A DNA stretch of 31,920 nucleotides from Sperchopsis tessellata (taxonomy: Eukaryota; Arthropoda; Insecta; Coleoptera; Hydrophilidae), in the NCBI GenBank assembly GCA_033557685.1, contig JAWQRN010000299.1, positions 1 to 31,920 of the forward strand. The letters are read 5' to 3'. The translations under genes and the position numbers were made by a program. The notes below the pieces were generated by a model. It had not been told where the DNA came from. It worked only from the letters and a program-made list of their open reading frames with translations, and did no database searches. Positions 10,651 to 22,600 of this stretch are shown one piece after another; positions within the stretch are counted from its first letter, which is position 1; the number at the start of each line of letters is the position of its first letter.

Positions 10651-13600
10651 CTGAAAAATAAAACATATTTATATTACATAAATGACATACAAATAGAATA
10701 AAAGTGAAATAAATTTATAAATAGCTGGTATATATTTGGATTAACGAAAGCTTTTAACAGCTTAAATTATTGCAGCAGATTGTTGAAAAGCTCGAAAGTT
10801 TTGAAGTGCATGGTGCATGATGGAGCTAATAAGTGATTTTTTATGTTCTAGAAGGCAGAACATAGGATAGGAATGAAAACTCTCAATCATTCACTATAAA
10901 AAGAGAATAGATAAAATATAATACTACTATCATAGTCAACTATCGTAAAAGAGTGAAAGAACAATATTGTAATGCATCTAGATCTATTAATGCATTGGTT
11001 CGACAAGAGAATGACCTACAACTAAATATAACAAAGACGAACCTAGTCAACAAATATAGTTTAATAAAATATTTCATATCTTATATACATTTGAATTCAT
11101 CTATAAACTATTCTCATATTGCTTTTTATAATAAATATTTTACTATTATCAAACAACTATATCTAAAAGGTCAGTGAATAAGCAAAACTTAAAGTAGCTT
11201 ACAGCTACTGACAATATTCTTAGACAAATGTCTCAATTTCACACACGCCTATTTAACTTATATAATTTTTCTTAAAAGAATAAATATTTTTAATTAAAGG
11301 TGGGTAAGTGAATGAAAGATGGCTATTATAACCATGATTGCCAAACCTAATAAAAATCGCACAAACCATTTCTACTCCGTATTGTTACTTGTGATGAAAA
11401 ATGGATTTATTTTGACAATCTCAAGTATTTGGCACAATGATTGGATAAAGGTAAAGTGCCGAAAGACAGTCTAAAACTAAATATTCATCAAAAAAAGCTA
11501 CTGGTATTTATTTGGTGGTTCAGCGCAGATTTTATCTACTACAGCTTCATGAAACCTTATCAATCGATTACAGCGGATGTCTACTGCTACAAATTGTGAT
11601 TAAGTAGCCGAGACTGGTCAATAGAAGCAGGCTAAACCTCTTGCAAGATAATGTTCGACCACAGGTCACAGAAATAACACTGCTCAAACTACAGGAGCTG
11701 GACTTGGAAACCCTCTGTCATACACTTTATTCACCAAACCTTGCACCAACTGTCTACAACTTCTTCTAGGCTTTGGACCACTTCTTGCAAGGAAAAATAT
11801 TAAATTCTCAGCAACCTGTGGAAAACGCCTTTTGCAATTTCATCGCCACTCACTCCCCAGGTATCTTCGTTGCTGGCATAAATAAGCTACCTTTAAGAAA
11901 GCTACCTTGAAGATGGCAAAACTGTGTCGATAAATTAGGCTCATACTTTTGTACTGCTTCTTGTTTGAGATATAATAAACTAAACTTTTGATTTGACATG
12001 GACACTTCATATTTAATGAACTGATACCATATGAACTTGGCTTCAAACAAAAAAGTCCCATCATTCACCCTTTGGCAATATTAGGAAATAATGTATAGAT
12101 CACAAAGCTTAAAGGAAACAGAACAGCTGCCATTTTTTTTTGATATTAGCAAAGCCATTCTTTATAAATTGAAACATCTTAATTGACCCTATCTTCTAGT
12201 TTCTATTTTGAAAACATTTTTAAGCAAAAGAAAAAACAAGAATTAAAATTAAATACATTTTATCTACAACAGGAAGAATCACCCCAAGCATATAATATAT
12301 ACTACTGTTATGTCCATAACCCAAACCCAAATGTCATACATTTCAATAAATACATTGTGCAGTTCACAAATGATATTGCCTTAATATCAACACATAATTG
12401 GTATGGTAATAACTGGTTAATCCCCCTTATAACCAAATTCGTATTATTAACCACATTCCTACAAGAAACCAAAAATTAAACTATTATGCATCAGTAATAA
12501 AATAGAATGCCCTAACCTGAGTGAATCATTTTAGAAACTTTACAATTAAAATGAAGGTATCAGTACCAAAATACCTGTATTTGGCTACCTAATGCTATGT
12601 AATGCTAGAGAACCAGCCAAAAAAAAAACTCAACTTAGCAAAAACCTCATCCTTACCACTATTACTTAAATACGCAATCTTCATAATTCTTCTAACAACC
12701 TCCCATTTGAGAAGAAAAAGATCATTCCCATTTATGTGAGAATACAGCACTCAACTTCGAGATTCAACACTAAGGAGAATAATATGAAAATATTGGACAA
12801 TTTTTGTTTAAGGATGAATGAAAAGAAAATTCAATGAAGAAACACTAATGGATCACCTATAAAACTACATATGTATGTATATGTATAAGAGCTCCCCGAC
12901 TTACAATGTTCTGGTTTACAACAATTCTCATTTACAACACATCACTCGTTGTGATCGTTGGAATGAACCCCAGTATACATTTTTTTGTCTAGTCTCACCT
13001 TTTTTCGTCAATTTAATCAGTTATTTTAATAATATATTAGAATAATTAATGTTTATTTTAATTATTTCATAATTTTCGACTTAAAACCTATTCGACTTGT
13101 GACTGGGCTATTGGAGAAGAATCCTGTTGTAAGTCAAGGACACATGAATGCAAATCATTTTATTCGTAAAACACTTTTAAAACAAAAATGTGAATAGTGT
13201 AATTCAAATGTATTTACCTAACAGCTTCTAGTGCTTCTCCCATAGCATCCTCGGACCACGGCGTAGGATTCGACCTGGAAAGCTCAATACCTTCTCGTTT
13301 ACATCTACCATATAGTGTGCCAGTTGGAATACCATACTCTGTGGAAGCTCTTTGTACTGATGTTTGACCTGATCGGATAGATTCTAAAGCTTTTTCTAAA
13401 TCTTCTGGTGACCACGTTGTTGGGGCTGCATTGAATGGTGCTGCTAATCGTATTCCTTCCCTCCTCGCAATTTTATATAAGGTACTACTTGGTATTCCTG
13501 AAATGTAAAATTAAATGAAAATCTGTATACTCAGAATAAAGCTTATGGCCTAATTGAACAATCAATGGATCCAAAGATGCACAGATATAGCCTAATGAGC

Positions 13601-16600
13601 ATCAACCATCACTCAACTTGGCTAATCTTATTGCGCCCTATTAGGAATCAATTAATCAAACTAGAACTGAGATGTGGTTATCAGTAATGAAGGCTAATTG
13701 ACGATAAATGGCCTCAAAGGTCTCAAATAATAAAGGTTATGTATATTGAGAGCAAAGCTTGTGATGAAATTGAATGACAATTTAGAGCTAAAATTTAAAA
13801 ATTTAATGTTTGGTGAATCTACCGTTAAAAAAACCGAACTGCTATGGTAGTTTTTGGAAATAAACTTTGGGGATGAATCTAATATAAAAACCATAATGGT
13901 TCTATGCCAGCTTCAGTCCAATGAAGTAGATAGTTTATGACATATGATATAAAGAAAAATAAGTCAGTAAAAAATAATTTTATCATATGAATTGTTTAAG
14001 TCAAATAAACCAACAATACTAACCATATGCTTTACTAGCTTTATTTGCTGATATTGTTCCAGTCCTAAGCGCTTCCAGTGCAGAATTCAGGTTTTCTTCA
14101 GTCCATGATTTTGTAGGTCCTTCTTTCTTTGGTGTATCTATTCCTAACCTGTGTGCTCTTTGCCATAAAGTAGTGGATGGAATACCATATGTTGCTGAGG
14201 CCTGAAAAATTTGGGCAAGGTTTAAAAAATGTGCAATTAGTTTAAAAGGATTGAATTGGTGTTACGAAACTGGTGAATGCAGAACAAAAGGTTGTTAATG
14301 AATTAAGATCTTTCAAAATAAAATACAGAGAAAAAAGCTAAATATAGTAGTTTACATTGTATTAAATGTAATAGACTTCCACATTTATTATCTATATGAA
14401 TGTTATTTCCAGATGGAAACCGTGTAGAGGCTCTGATAAGTGCCGACGTTTTGTCCACTGTTGCAAGGGACCTTTTCAAGGTGAGTAAGTAAAAGGATTT
14501 TATTAAATGTTCAAAATGTGTTCCTTTATCAGATAAAGAATAAAATATATCTCCATTGAAAGTAAGTAGTATAGTTTTTGAGCGGAGACAAAAAAATGCA
14601 AGGAATGTTTTTGGATTAGGTTCCTGTGACAACTAGAAACTATTGTTCATAGTTGTTTAAAATTTGGAGCCCAGAGTTATTTGCTTTACAATTTTTCACA
14701 ATAATTTATACATAAGCAAGGAAGTAAAAATTATTATGCTCGAGTTTTTATTGAGAGATAACATGTAATCGATTTAGTACAGGTATTTCAAGAAACTGGT
14801 TCAATACGCAATTTAAAAAAAAATTAATGAAACGTTGATGCTACATATATTGAAATTCTTGATTATTTTGTTATGGATTTATCACTTCCATTTCAAAAAC
14901 AGCTAAGTCAACTCATATTTCCATTGGCTCATAGCATAAGGTGCTTAAGGTGGATTAGTTTTCCCTTTCAAATTTCTAATCCATCAGCAACTGACTGAAG
15001 ATAATTATGTCAGAAGCATTAAAATCTGTGAAGAAATTACTCCAAAAAATATTTGTTTTAGTGACGAGACAGACCCAGTTATCACTCAGTCGTTGCAAAA
15101 CAACATAGATGGAGAAGGAAACAAATTGCTCTGTGAAAACAATTTGCATTTTCAAAAAGACAGAGCTCCTCCTCATTACGATCTTTCTGTGAGACAATAA
15201 CTAGAAAGTTGATTGAAAAAGATGTTCAAGAATGGCCGGTAAAATCTCCTAATTTAACGCCGCTTGATTTTCTGGAGTTATTTAAAAACACAAGTTTACA
15301 AAACTCTACCAGAGGACATTCATGACTTCAGAGCTAGAAAACCATGAAAATGCAGGCAGAATTCCCGGAAAACATTCAGAAAAATCCGGCTATAATTTGA
15401 ATACAGACTCTATTTTTGTTTAGCAAATAATGGAAGACATTTTCAACATTTAATGAAAAAAGGGATAGTCAATAAAATTCTAAAAAGTAAAGAAGCCACA
15501 ATTAGAAAAATGTATATATGACCTACTGCATTGATGAGGTAGAGTCTACAGAAGTTTCATTATTTCTATTTGATTTATTGTGTGTATGAAGCAACTTTGT
15601 GGTTTTTTATTTGAAACTATTTGAACTTTTTATTTGAAATAAAATACAATAATATAAATAAGTAACGTTGGAAACGGTGTCTAAATAACAAGGGATTTAG
15701 AACCATCTGCATGATTAATACACAACTGGCAACATTTAGTAGAATATCATATAGATGCTGTATTCTTTCAGAAGAAAACTTTAAGTTCTTTATAGCAAAA
15801 TAACATTCGGACACCCTCTCTATTCGAGAAATTTGGCCTTCCAAATAAGTATTTAGATAAGATGAAATTTCTATTTATATGAATAAGTAGGAATATACTA
15901 TTTTAAAAGCATTTTAGTGATTAGGTAGGTAATATAAAATTCAAATAGGTAAGGACAAAGTGGTTTAATTTCAACCAGAACAATAATTGATAATATTTTC
16001 TCTCTTAAATAGGCATTAAGTGTGATTACTTGTCTAATAACACACATTCAATTGGTTTTGGGGTAACATTTTCAAAATTTATAAAAATATAAATGAACAA
16101 ATAAACGAGTCTCTGGATAAAGCTAAATGATAAAAAGCACACAAAGCAATAAAAAATTAAAACCAACATAAATAAAATTCTATACGTAGGCTTCCACGGC
16201 CACAGTAGATACCTTCACGTTTTCCAGAATAAACTGTGTGTTGGTTTTTCTTTATGCCGACAATTCGTCTACCATTGCAGAAGATATTATCAAGACATGT
16301 AGCTCCTAAAAGTGCTTAGAGTAGACTATCATGTAGCTCTGAAAAGTGTTAGGTGTAGATTATCATGGGAGAGCTTCCTAGCAGTCTACACCCAACACTT
16401 TTCAGTGCTACATGGTGGTCTACACTTTGTACTTTTATGACCTGCAGATCTTGTTGATGCCCTCTGCAATGGTGGGCGAAATTTCAGCACAAAGAAAAGC
16501 CAACACACAGGTATTTCCCGGAAAACCTGACGATATAAATTAATATTGTTGGTGGTAAAATATAAGATTATTTATATTGGTTTTAAAGTACTATAAATAA

Positions 16601-19600
16601 GATCTGAAGATTGGGTCGACTATAGCGAAACTGATAATTTACCAACCCAACTACCAAGTTTTAATCAACAGAAGTAATTCAATTACAGAACACCCAAATA
16701 CATTAATATTGTCAATTAAATTGGTAATCAAAATGTGTTTATGTAGGTATCTAGCATTAGAAGATTTAAAAAATAATATGATAGTGTTCCCCTTAGTAAT
16801 ATGTGGAAATGTATGGAAATATCAGACATATATTACTGCCATGAACAATCTAAACTGTTTGTCTATTGTATTGAAATTGGCAAAGCAGTTGCAAATCATA
16901 AAATACTGCCCTGTAAGAAACTTCAACATCCGATAACACTCACTTTCTGTCATGAAAGTTAAAATCTCACAAACCAGCGGAATTCGTTTGCTAGAAGTAA
17001 CAATTGAATAGACGGAACTAGCTTGAAATGTTTGAGGAGCTAGACTTGTAGTTCTATAGGGAGAACGTTATACAGTCTGTTCAGTAAGTTTTTATCACTC
17101 TTGTTAACAATTGAAGAAGATGCTCACACAAATTTACATGAAAACCTATTGTCCTATTGTTAACAGTTTTATTATTTGAAATTCAGTAATTTTGTGGTTT
17201 GTTAATAAAGTGATTAATCTATTTGAACTTTTTATTTGTGACCCAAATTAAACAAAACAATATAAATAAAACAGAGAGGAAGTTTCACGTTATATGCTAT
17301 ACAAATCACATTGAAAGTTTGTAATTGAAGTCTCAAAATTAATATAAATAAGACAAAATATCTAATGACAAAGTTGAAGTCCAGTACGTAGACTTCCATA
17401 GACACAGTTTATCTCTTAAGGTTTTTGCCGAAGTTTCATCCACCGTTACATGGAACATTATCAAGACATGTAGCTCTTCAAATTGCTAATTATAGATTGC
17501 CATGTAGCTCTGATAGATGTAGGTGCCGACTAGCTCTAAAAAGTGCTAAGAATAGAATGACATGTAGTTCTCACAAGTGTTAGTTAAAAGAATACATGGC
17601 AATCTAAAATTAGCACTTTTAAGAGCTACATGTCTTGATAATGGCCCCTGCACTAGTGGACGAAACGTCGGCAAAAAGAAAAGCCAACACACAGTTATCT
17701 TCTGGAAAACCTGAAGATAATGGTGAAGTCATAAACATTATAATAAATAAATAAATTTGTAATTACTCCCATATATAATTATCAGAAACATGTATTGCCT
17801 AAAAAACTGGAAATGCTGCTAACAGATATATTAAACTGCTTAGTACTTAACTTTGAAGTAAGAAAAAGTGAAAATCCACTATACAAACTAAAATTGTTGT
17901 ATTGTCTTTAAAATTAAAAAAAATTACCTTCGTTAGGCTCATATTATGATTTCTTAAGGCATCTAAAGCTAGTTCCATATCTTCTTGTGTCCACGTCTTT
18001 GGTCCACCCCCATGTGATCGACCTAAGTGCTCTGAGTGTCCATTACTTTTCATACCATCACATCCATCTATATAAGAAACATTTACATTAAAAAATCAAA
18101 GTTAGTTACTATTTTTTATGATAAACAAATCCAAGTGGTGCAGCATTTATGTTTAAATTTTTTTTATGGAATCAATAAAAAAAACATGATTTCTCACTTG
18201 ATTGAGGTTATGCAAGGCTAGTTTCACAAAAACTATTGGACATTTACTAACAATCCTTTGCTGATTATGTGCCCTCTTTTAAATTTCAATTCTAGTTTAA
18301 AATATTACCAATATTTGTAATTAAAAGAAAAAGATAGGTTATGTTTTCCCAGGTGAACGTAATGAAATTTACTTTAAATTTCTAAACATGATTTTTAGAT
18401 TTTGCAGACACTGAGGGATGATGTGTCTTAAGATATTTTAATGGGCGGAGTCTCAAATCCATTTGACATGAGCGAGAATAATTTTGTATTTCTCATATGA
18501 ATATAATAATAACCAGCAGAAGTTCCTTTTTAGCTTACCTAATCTTGGAGGCGGAGGTGTCGGCATCATTCCCATAAGTTCTGGTGTTATCATCATAGTA
18601 TGCATTCCTTGATCAGGGTCATCATGACTATCCATCGAATGATCTGGTCCTGACATATGTGACGCATCCATTTCTAATAACGAATCTTGATCATACGACC
18701 GTAGTGTTTCAAATTTTATATCAGCTTCCTTTTTTATTTCGTTAAATGATTTTATATGTGAATCTGCAAAGGCATTATTATTACATTTCAGTTTTAAAAC
18801 AAACCAAATGAAGATACAAACTGACTAACAACTATAAGACTAACCATAAAAATGGTGAACTTGATATTGATTTAACTACTATTTACTAATCCTGTTACAG
18901 GTAAGTAATTTCAAAGTACATCGTTTTCATGTCAACATGTTTAGTTGTTATACTTATAATTTGTACAAATTGCAAAAAAATACATACCAGATATATCTGT
19001 CCGATGTATCGGGGTATTTGTCAGTAACGTTCTCGTTGGAGAATGATCTTGCATATCCACATGGCCTACGGGAGTTGCTGAAGGTGCGGGAGGTTCAGGT
19101 GGAAAATCATCATTATCAACACCAAACTGAGAGAAGAGAGTCTGCATGTAATCAACATAAGGGAAGAGTTAATGTTAGCATTGTTAGTACTAAATGGTAA
19201 TGAATGTTAGTAAAACCATTACAATCAAAACAAGAACATCAAATAAAAATCTAAACCAATGTGAATGAAACTTTGCATATATTATAAATAATCTTTGACA
19301 AGTTACATATTTATGATAAGGATTTTCCTTAGAATTGCAACTAGAAAACAGAAACTATAAGGATACCATTCTGAAGTGACATTTCTATGTTTTGATCAAA
19401 ATGTTATAAATAATAGTAAGTGCGGTAGCAGATACAGGAAGAGATATAACGCCTTCATGATTGACTTTTTTCATTAAAGAAACTTTTTTGTACCACCTCT
19501 ATAAAATGTTAATAAATGTAAGAGAATTAATTTTTATTTTTCCAAGAACCCATTGCTCTAAGTATGAATCAGTATAATAATTATAATATGAAAAATTGTC

Positions 19601-22600
19601 AAATATCACTCTCCGAATAGCTTTCTTTATTGAAGAGGTTCATAGTGACATAACGAAATGCCTTAACAGAGGTAAAAAATACTCCAAATCTATATAGAAA
19701 CGGTTACTGGAAAAAGGAATGGTGGAAGCACAAAGCTATTGGAAGATATTTTCCAGCTTCTTGAAAAAGGTTTTATAGATAATTGGAGGGGATATTCATT
19801 GGATTGGACGATTTGTATGCTAGTTCTAATGTGAAAGCATCATAAGAGAGAGGAATGAAAAATAATATGTGGAAGTGGAAATGAAATACCTTATGGTTCA
19901 TGAATGATTGGAAAGGTGTGAGTCTCTTTCAATATAGTTAAAGCTAATAGAGCCCTCCATATGATCAACAGATACCATTGGAATGCCATCTTAATGAATT
20001 TTGAGGAGGTCATAAAGTCTAGGCAGAGCAGAACAATCGTCAACATTTTCTAAATCTTAGTGTCATTAAATCCTATAGACCTCTCTTTCTGTTTCGAATA
20101 TTTTGAAAAATAGACCCGTACCAACCATTGTGTAAGCTAGCTGCTTGTAATTTTCTCTCCAACAGACTATTTCCATTCCTATCTCCTATGATTCCTTCAC
20201 ATTGGAGCTTAGGAGTATCGTTCAGATTGCCTAGTCCAATGGATATAAGGAGCGATGATTCATTCACATTTTATCGATACCATCCCTTACCTTAACGTTG
20301 GTTATGACTGTTTACTACCATTTGTTACCAGTATTCAGTAAATATTTAACATAAGATAGGCTATAAAGAATTTTGTAATGTCAATGCAATACCATCTGCA
20401 TTTTACGGAATCAAATAGATACTTATTCAAAAATTAATGTATTAATATCCAACCATAAGTTGATTTACAAATAAAATTGCTGCAATTATTTTCGTACGAC
20501 ATGTGGATACAAAACCATGTTAAAAATTAAGAACTTCCGAAAAAGGACTAGGATAATTTCCAGCGCAATGGAAAGTTGCTCAAATTATCTTAGTTCCAAA
20601 ATTGGGCAAAAAACCAGAAAATGTATCATCTTACAGACCAATTGGCTTATTACCAATTCCAAAAAAGGTTCTGTAAATGCTGCTCCTCAAGAGTCTTATA
20701 CCCATACTAAAACAGAGAAAGCTAATTCCAGACCATCAATTCTGTTTTACAAAGAATCATGCAACAATCAAACAGGTGCATTGAGTGGTTAAAGTTATTA
20801 ACCAAAACCGGGAAGAAAGATTTTACTGTTCAGCTGCGTTTCTTGATGTATCACAGGCATTTGACAAGGTGTGGTACGAGGACTTACTATGAAAGATAAA
20901 AAAGGGACTACTAGACACTTTTTACAATATTTTAAAATCTTATTTCACAGATAGATTCTTCCAAGTGAAGTTACAGGCGAAAATACTAGTCTATTCCCTA
21001 TCTCCTCCGGCGTACCCCAGGGTAGTATGATGGGCCCAGTTCTATATATTTTCTATACTGCTGGCCTACTGACCCCCTCAACGTAACAGTAGCAAAGTTT
21101 GCGGATGACACATGATTAATGCTGTCCCACAGTGATCCTGTTGAGGCATAGAAGATACTTCAGGATAGTCTTCTAATAGTAAACTAATGAGACTAAATCG
21201 GTTCATGTAACCTTCACGTTGAAAAGAGACAAATGTCCACCAGTTTTTTTCTTCAATAACCTGGAAAGAAGAAAGTGGGAGATATCTAGGTATACATTTA
21301 TATCAAAGAATGACATGGAAAAAGCACATCTTTAGTAAAAGAAACAATTTGGACTCGATTTTACTAAACTACGCCGGCTGCTGGGTAAAAAATCCAAACT
21401 ATCAATAACAAGTAAGGTTCTTGTATATAAGCCATACTTAAACCTATTTGGACGTACGGTATCCAGTTATGGGGGACCACCAGTGCTTCAAAGATCAAGA
21501 TACTGCAAAGATTCCAGTCCAAAACATTGAGATCAATAGTTAAGGTTCCTTGGTATATGACAATTATACAAATCCACAGTGACAGACAAGTGAACTATGG
21601 GAAAGATGAAATTAAAATCTTCAGTAAAAAGAATCAGCGCCGCCTGGAAGTGCACGTAAACAACATTGTTATAACACTATTGGACAATAATAGTGAAGTG
21701 AGAAGACTGAAGAGGTTTAAACCCCTGGATATGCCATATAGATTTAATTTTATATAATACATAAAATCCTATATGCTCTATATAATCTGTAATTTGATGA
21801 TTTAGTAATTCAAGGAGGAGACTGTCAATGGATGGCACTCCTCAACTTGTGAATTTTTTTTTTGACAAATCATTTGCTTAATGTTCCAACAGAGAACAAG
21901 ATTGCAAATTCCTATAGGAGAAATAAAAAATAAAGAAATAAAATTCCTGCAATTATTTTTATGACATGTGAATACTATGAAAACCATGTAAAACATTAAG
22001 CTTTAGGGTTATCATGCTAATTAAATTTTTAAAACTGGTATTTAGTCATTTTTAAGCAGCTAACGTATAAAACTAATTTAGTTTCTATTAAATATATAAA
22101 GTGTTGATTAAATAAATTAATATTGTTCGAAATTTGAATTGAAATCACGTAAGACTTTTGATTAAAACAAACTTATGGAGACTTCCAGAGATCTCTTGAA
22201 AACATGGAAAGCTCAAAAGAATTTAAAAGATATAGAGAGTGAATGCGACATCAGAGAGGAGAAGGTCAGGGCATAAATTATTAGTTGGATAAAAGCTGTT
22301 CACCAAGACGCAATAATTCTTACCTGTCCGGCTAGGAGGCTCATGTTTAGGGGTTTACTTTGAGTTTGTGTCACTTCCTTTCTCTTTCGTTCTTCATCTA
22401 AAGTTACTGGCATATCATTATCCTCCTCATCTGCGGAATTGTCGTGCGTCGGCTCTTCTCCTCGGTTGTCCTTGTTATCTTCCTCTTTGTCAGTTTCCAC
22501 TTCCTTTTCAACTTTCCTATGTTTGTGTTTCCTGCTATGATCGGCGGCCTTGAATTGCTTAGGTGATGAGGGTGTTCTGCGTGATTTGGCAAAGCCTTTG

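Larger units (their letters stand above)
10651..13217 (-). other. psq intron (2567 bp) between exons 6 and 7
   Basis: The donor is AG|gtaaat at 13217 and the acceptor tttcag at 10651. It contains a mariner remnant, a jockey-type RT fragment and a TIR element, described separately. 10661-11290 shows nothing recognisable. Confidence 0.9.
14202..17927 (-). other. psq intron (3726 bp) between exons 4 and 5
   Basis: The donor is AAG|gtaatt at 17927 and the acceptor tttcag at 14202. It is the largest intron fully inside the window and holds the IS630-like remnant, the solo Penelope-like terminal repeat and both palindromes. 15670-16160 and 16530-17190 show nothing else recognisable. Confidence 0.9.
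19142..22323 (-). other. psq intron (3182 bp) between exons 1 and 2 of the visible set
   Basis: The donor is ACAG|gtaaga at 22323 and the acceptor catgcag at 19142. It contains the jockey copy at 20533-21935. 19200-20460 and 22001-22320 show no recognisable element. Confidence 0.9.

Noticed and set aside
11840..12068. Two overlapping minus-strand frames
   Set aside because: They are antisense shadows of the mariner transposase remnant.
12891..13141. Possible exon or regulatory element near the exon 6 donor
   Set aside because: Inverted terminal sequences and lack of an open frame fit a short TIR element better.
19650..20290. Possible retrotransposon endonuclease traces in the psq intron (minus frame 20073-20267)
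   Set aside because: Only isolated words such as GDRNGNSLLE resemble RTE-type endonucleases. No GDFN or SDH box is present.
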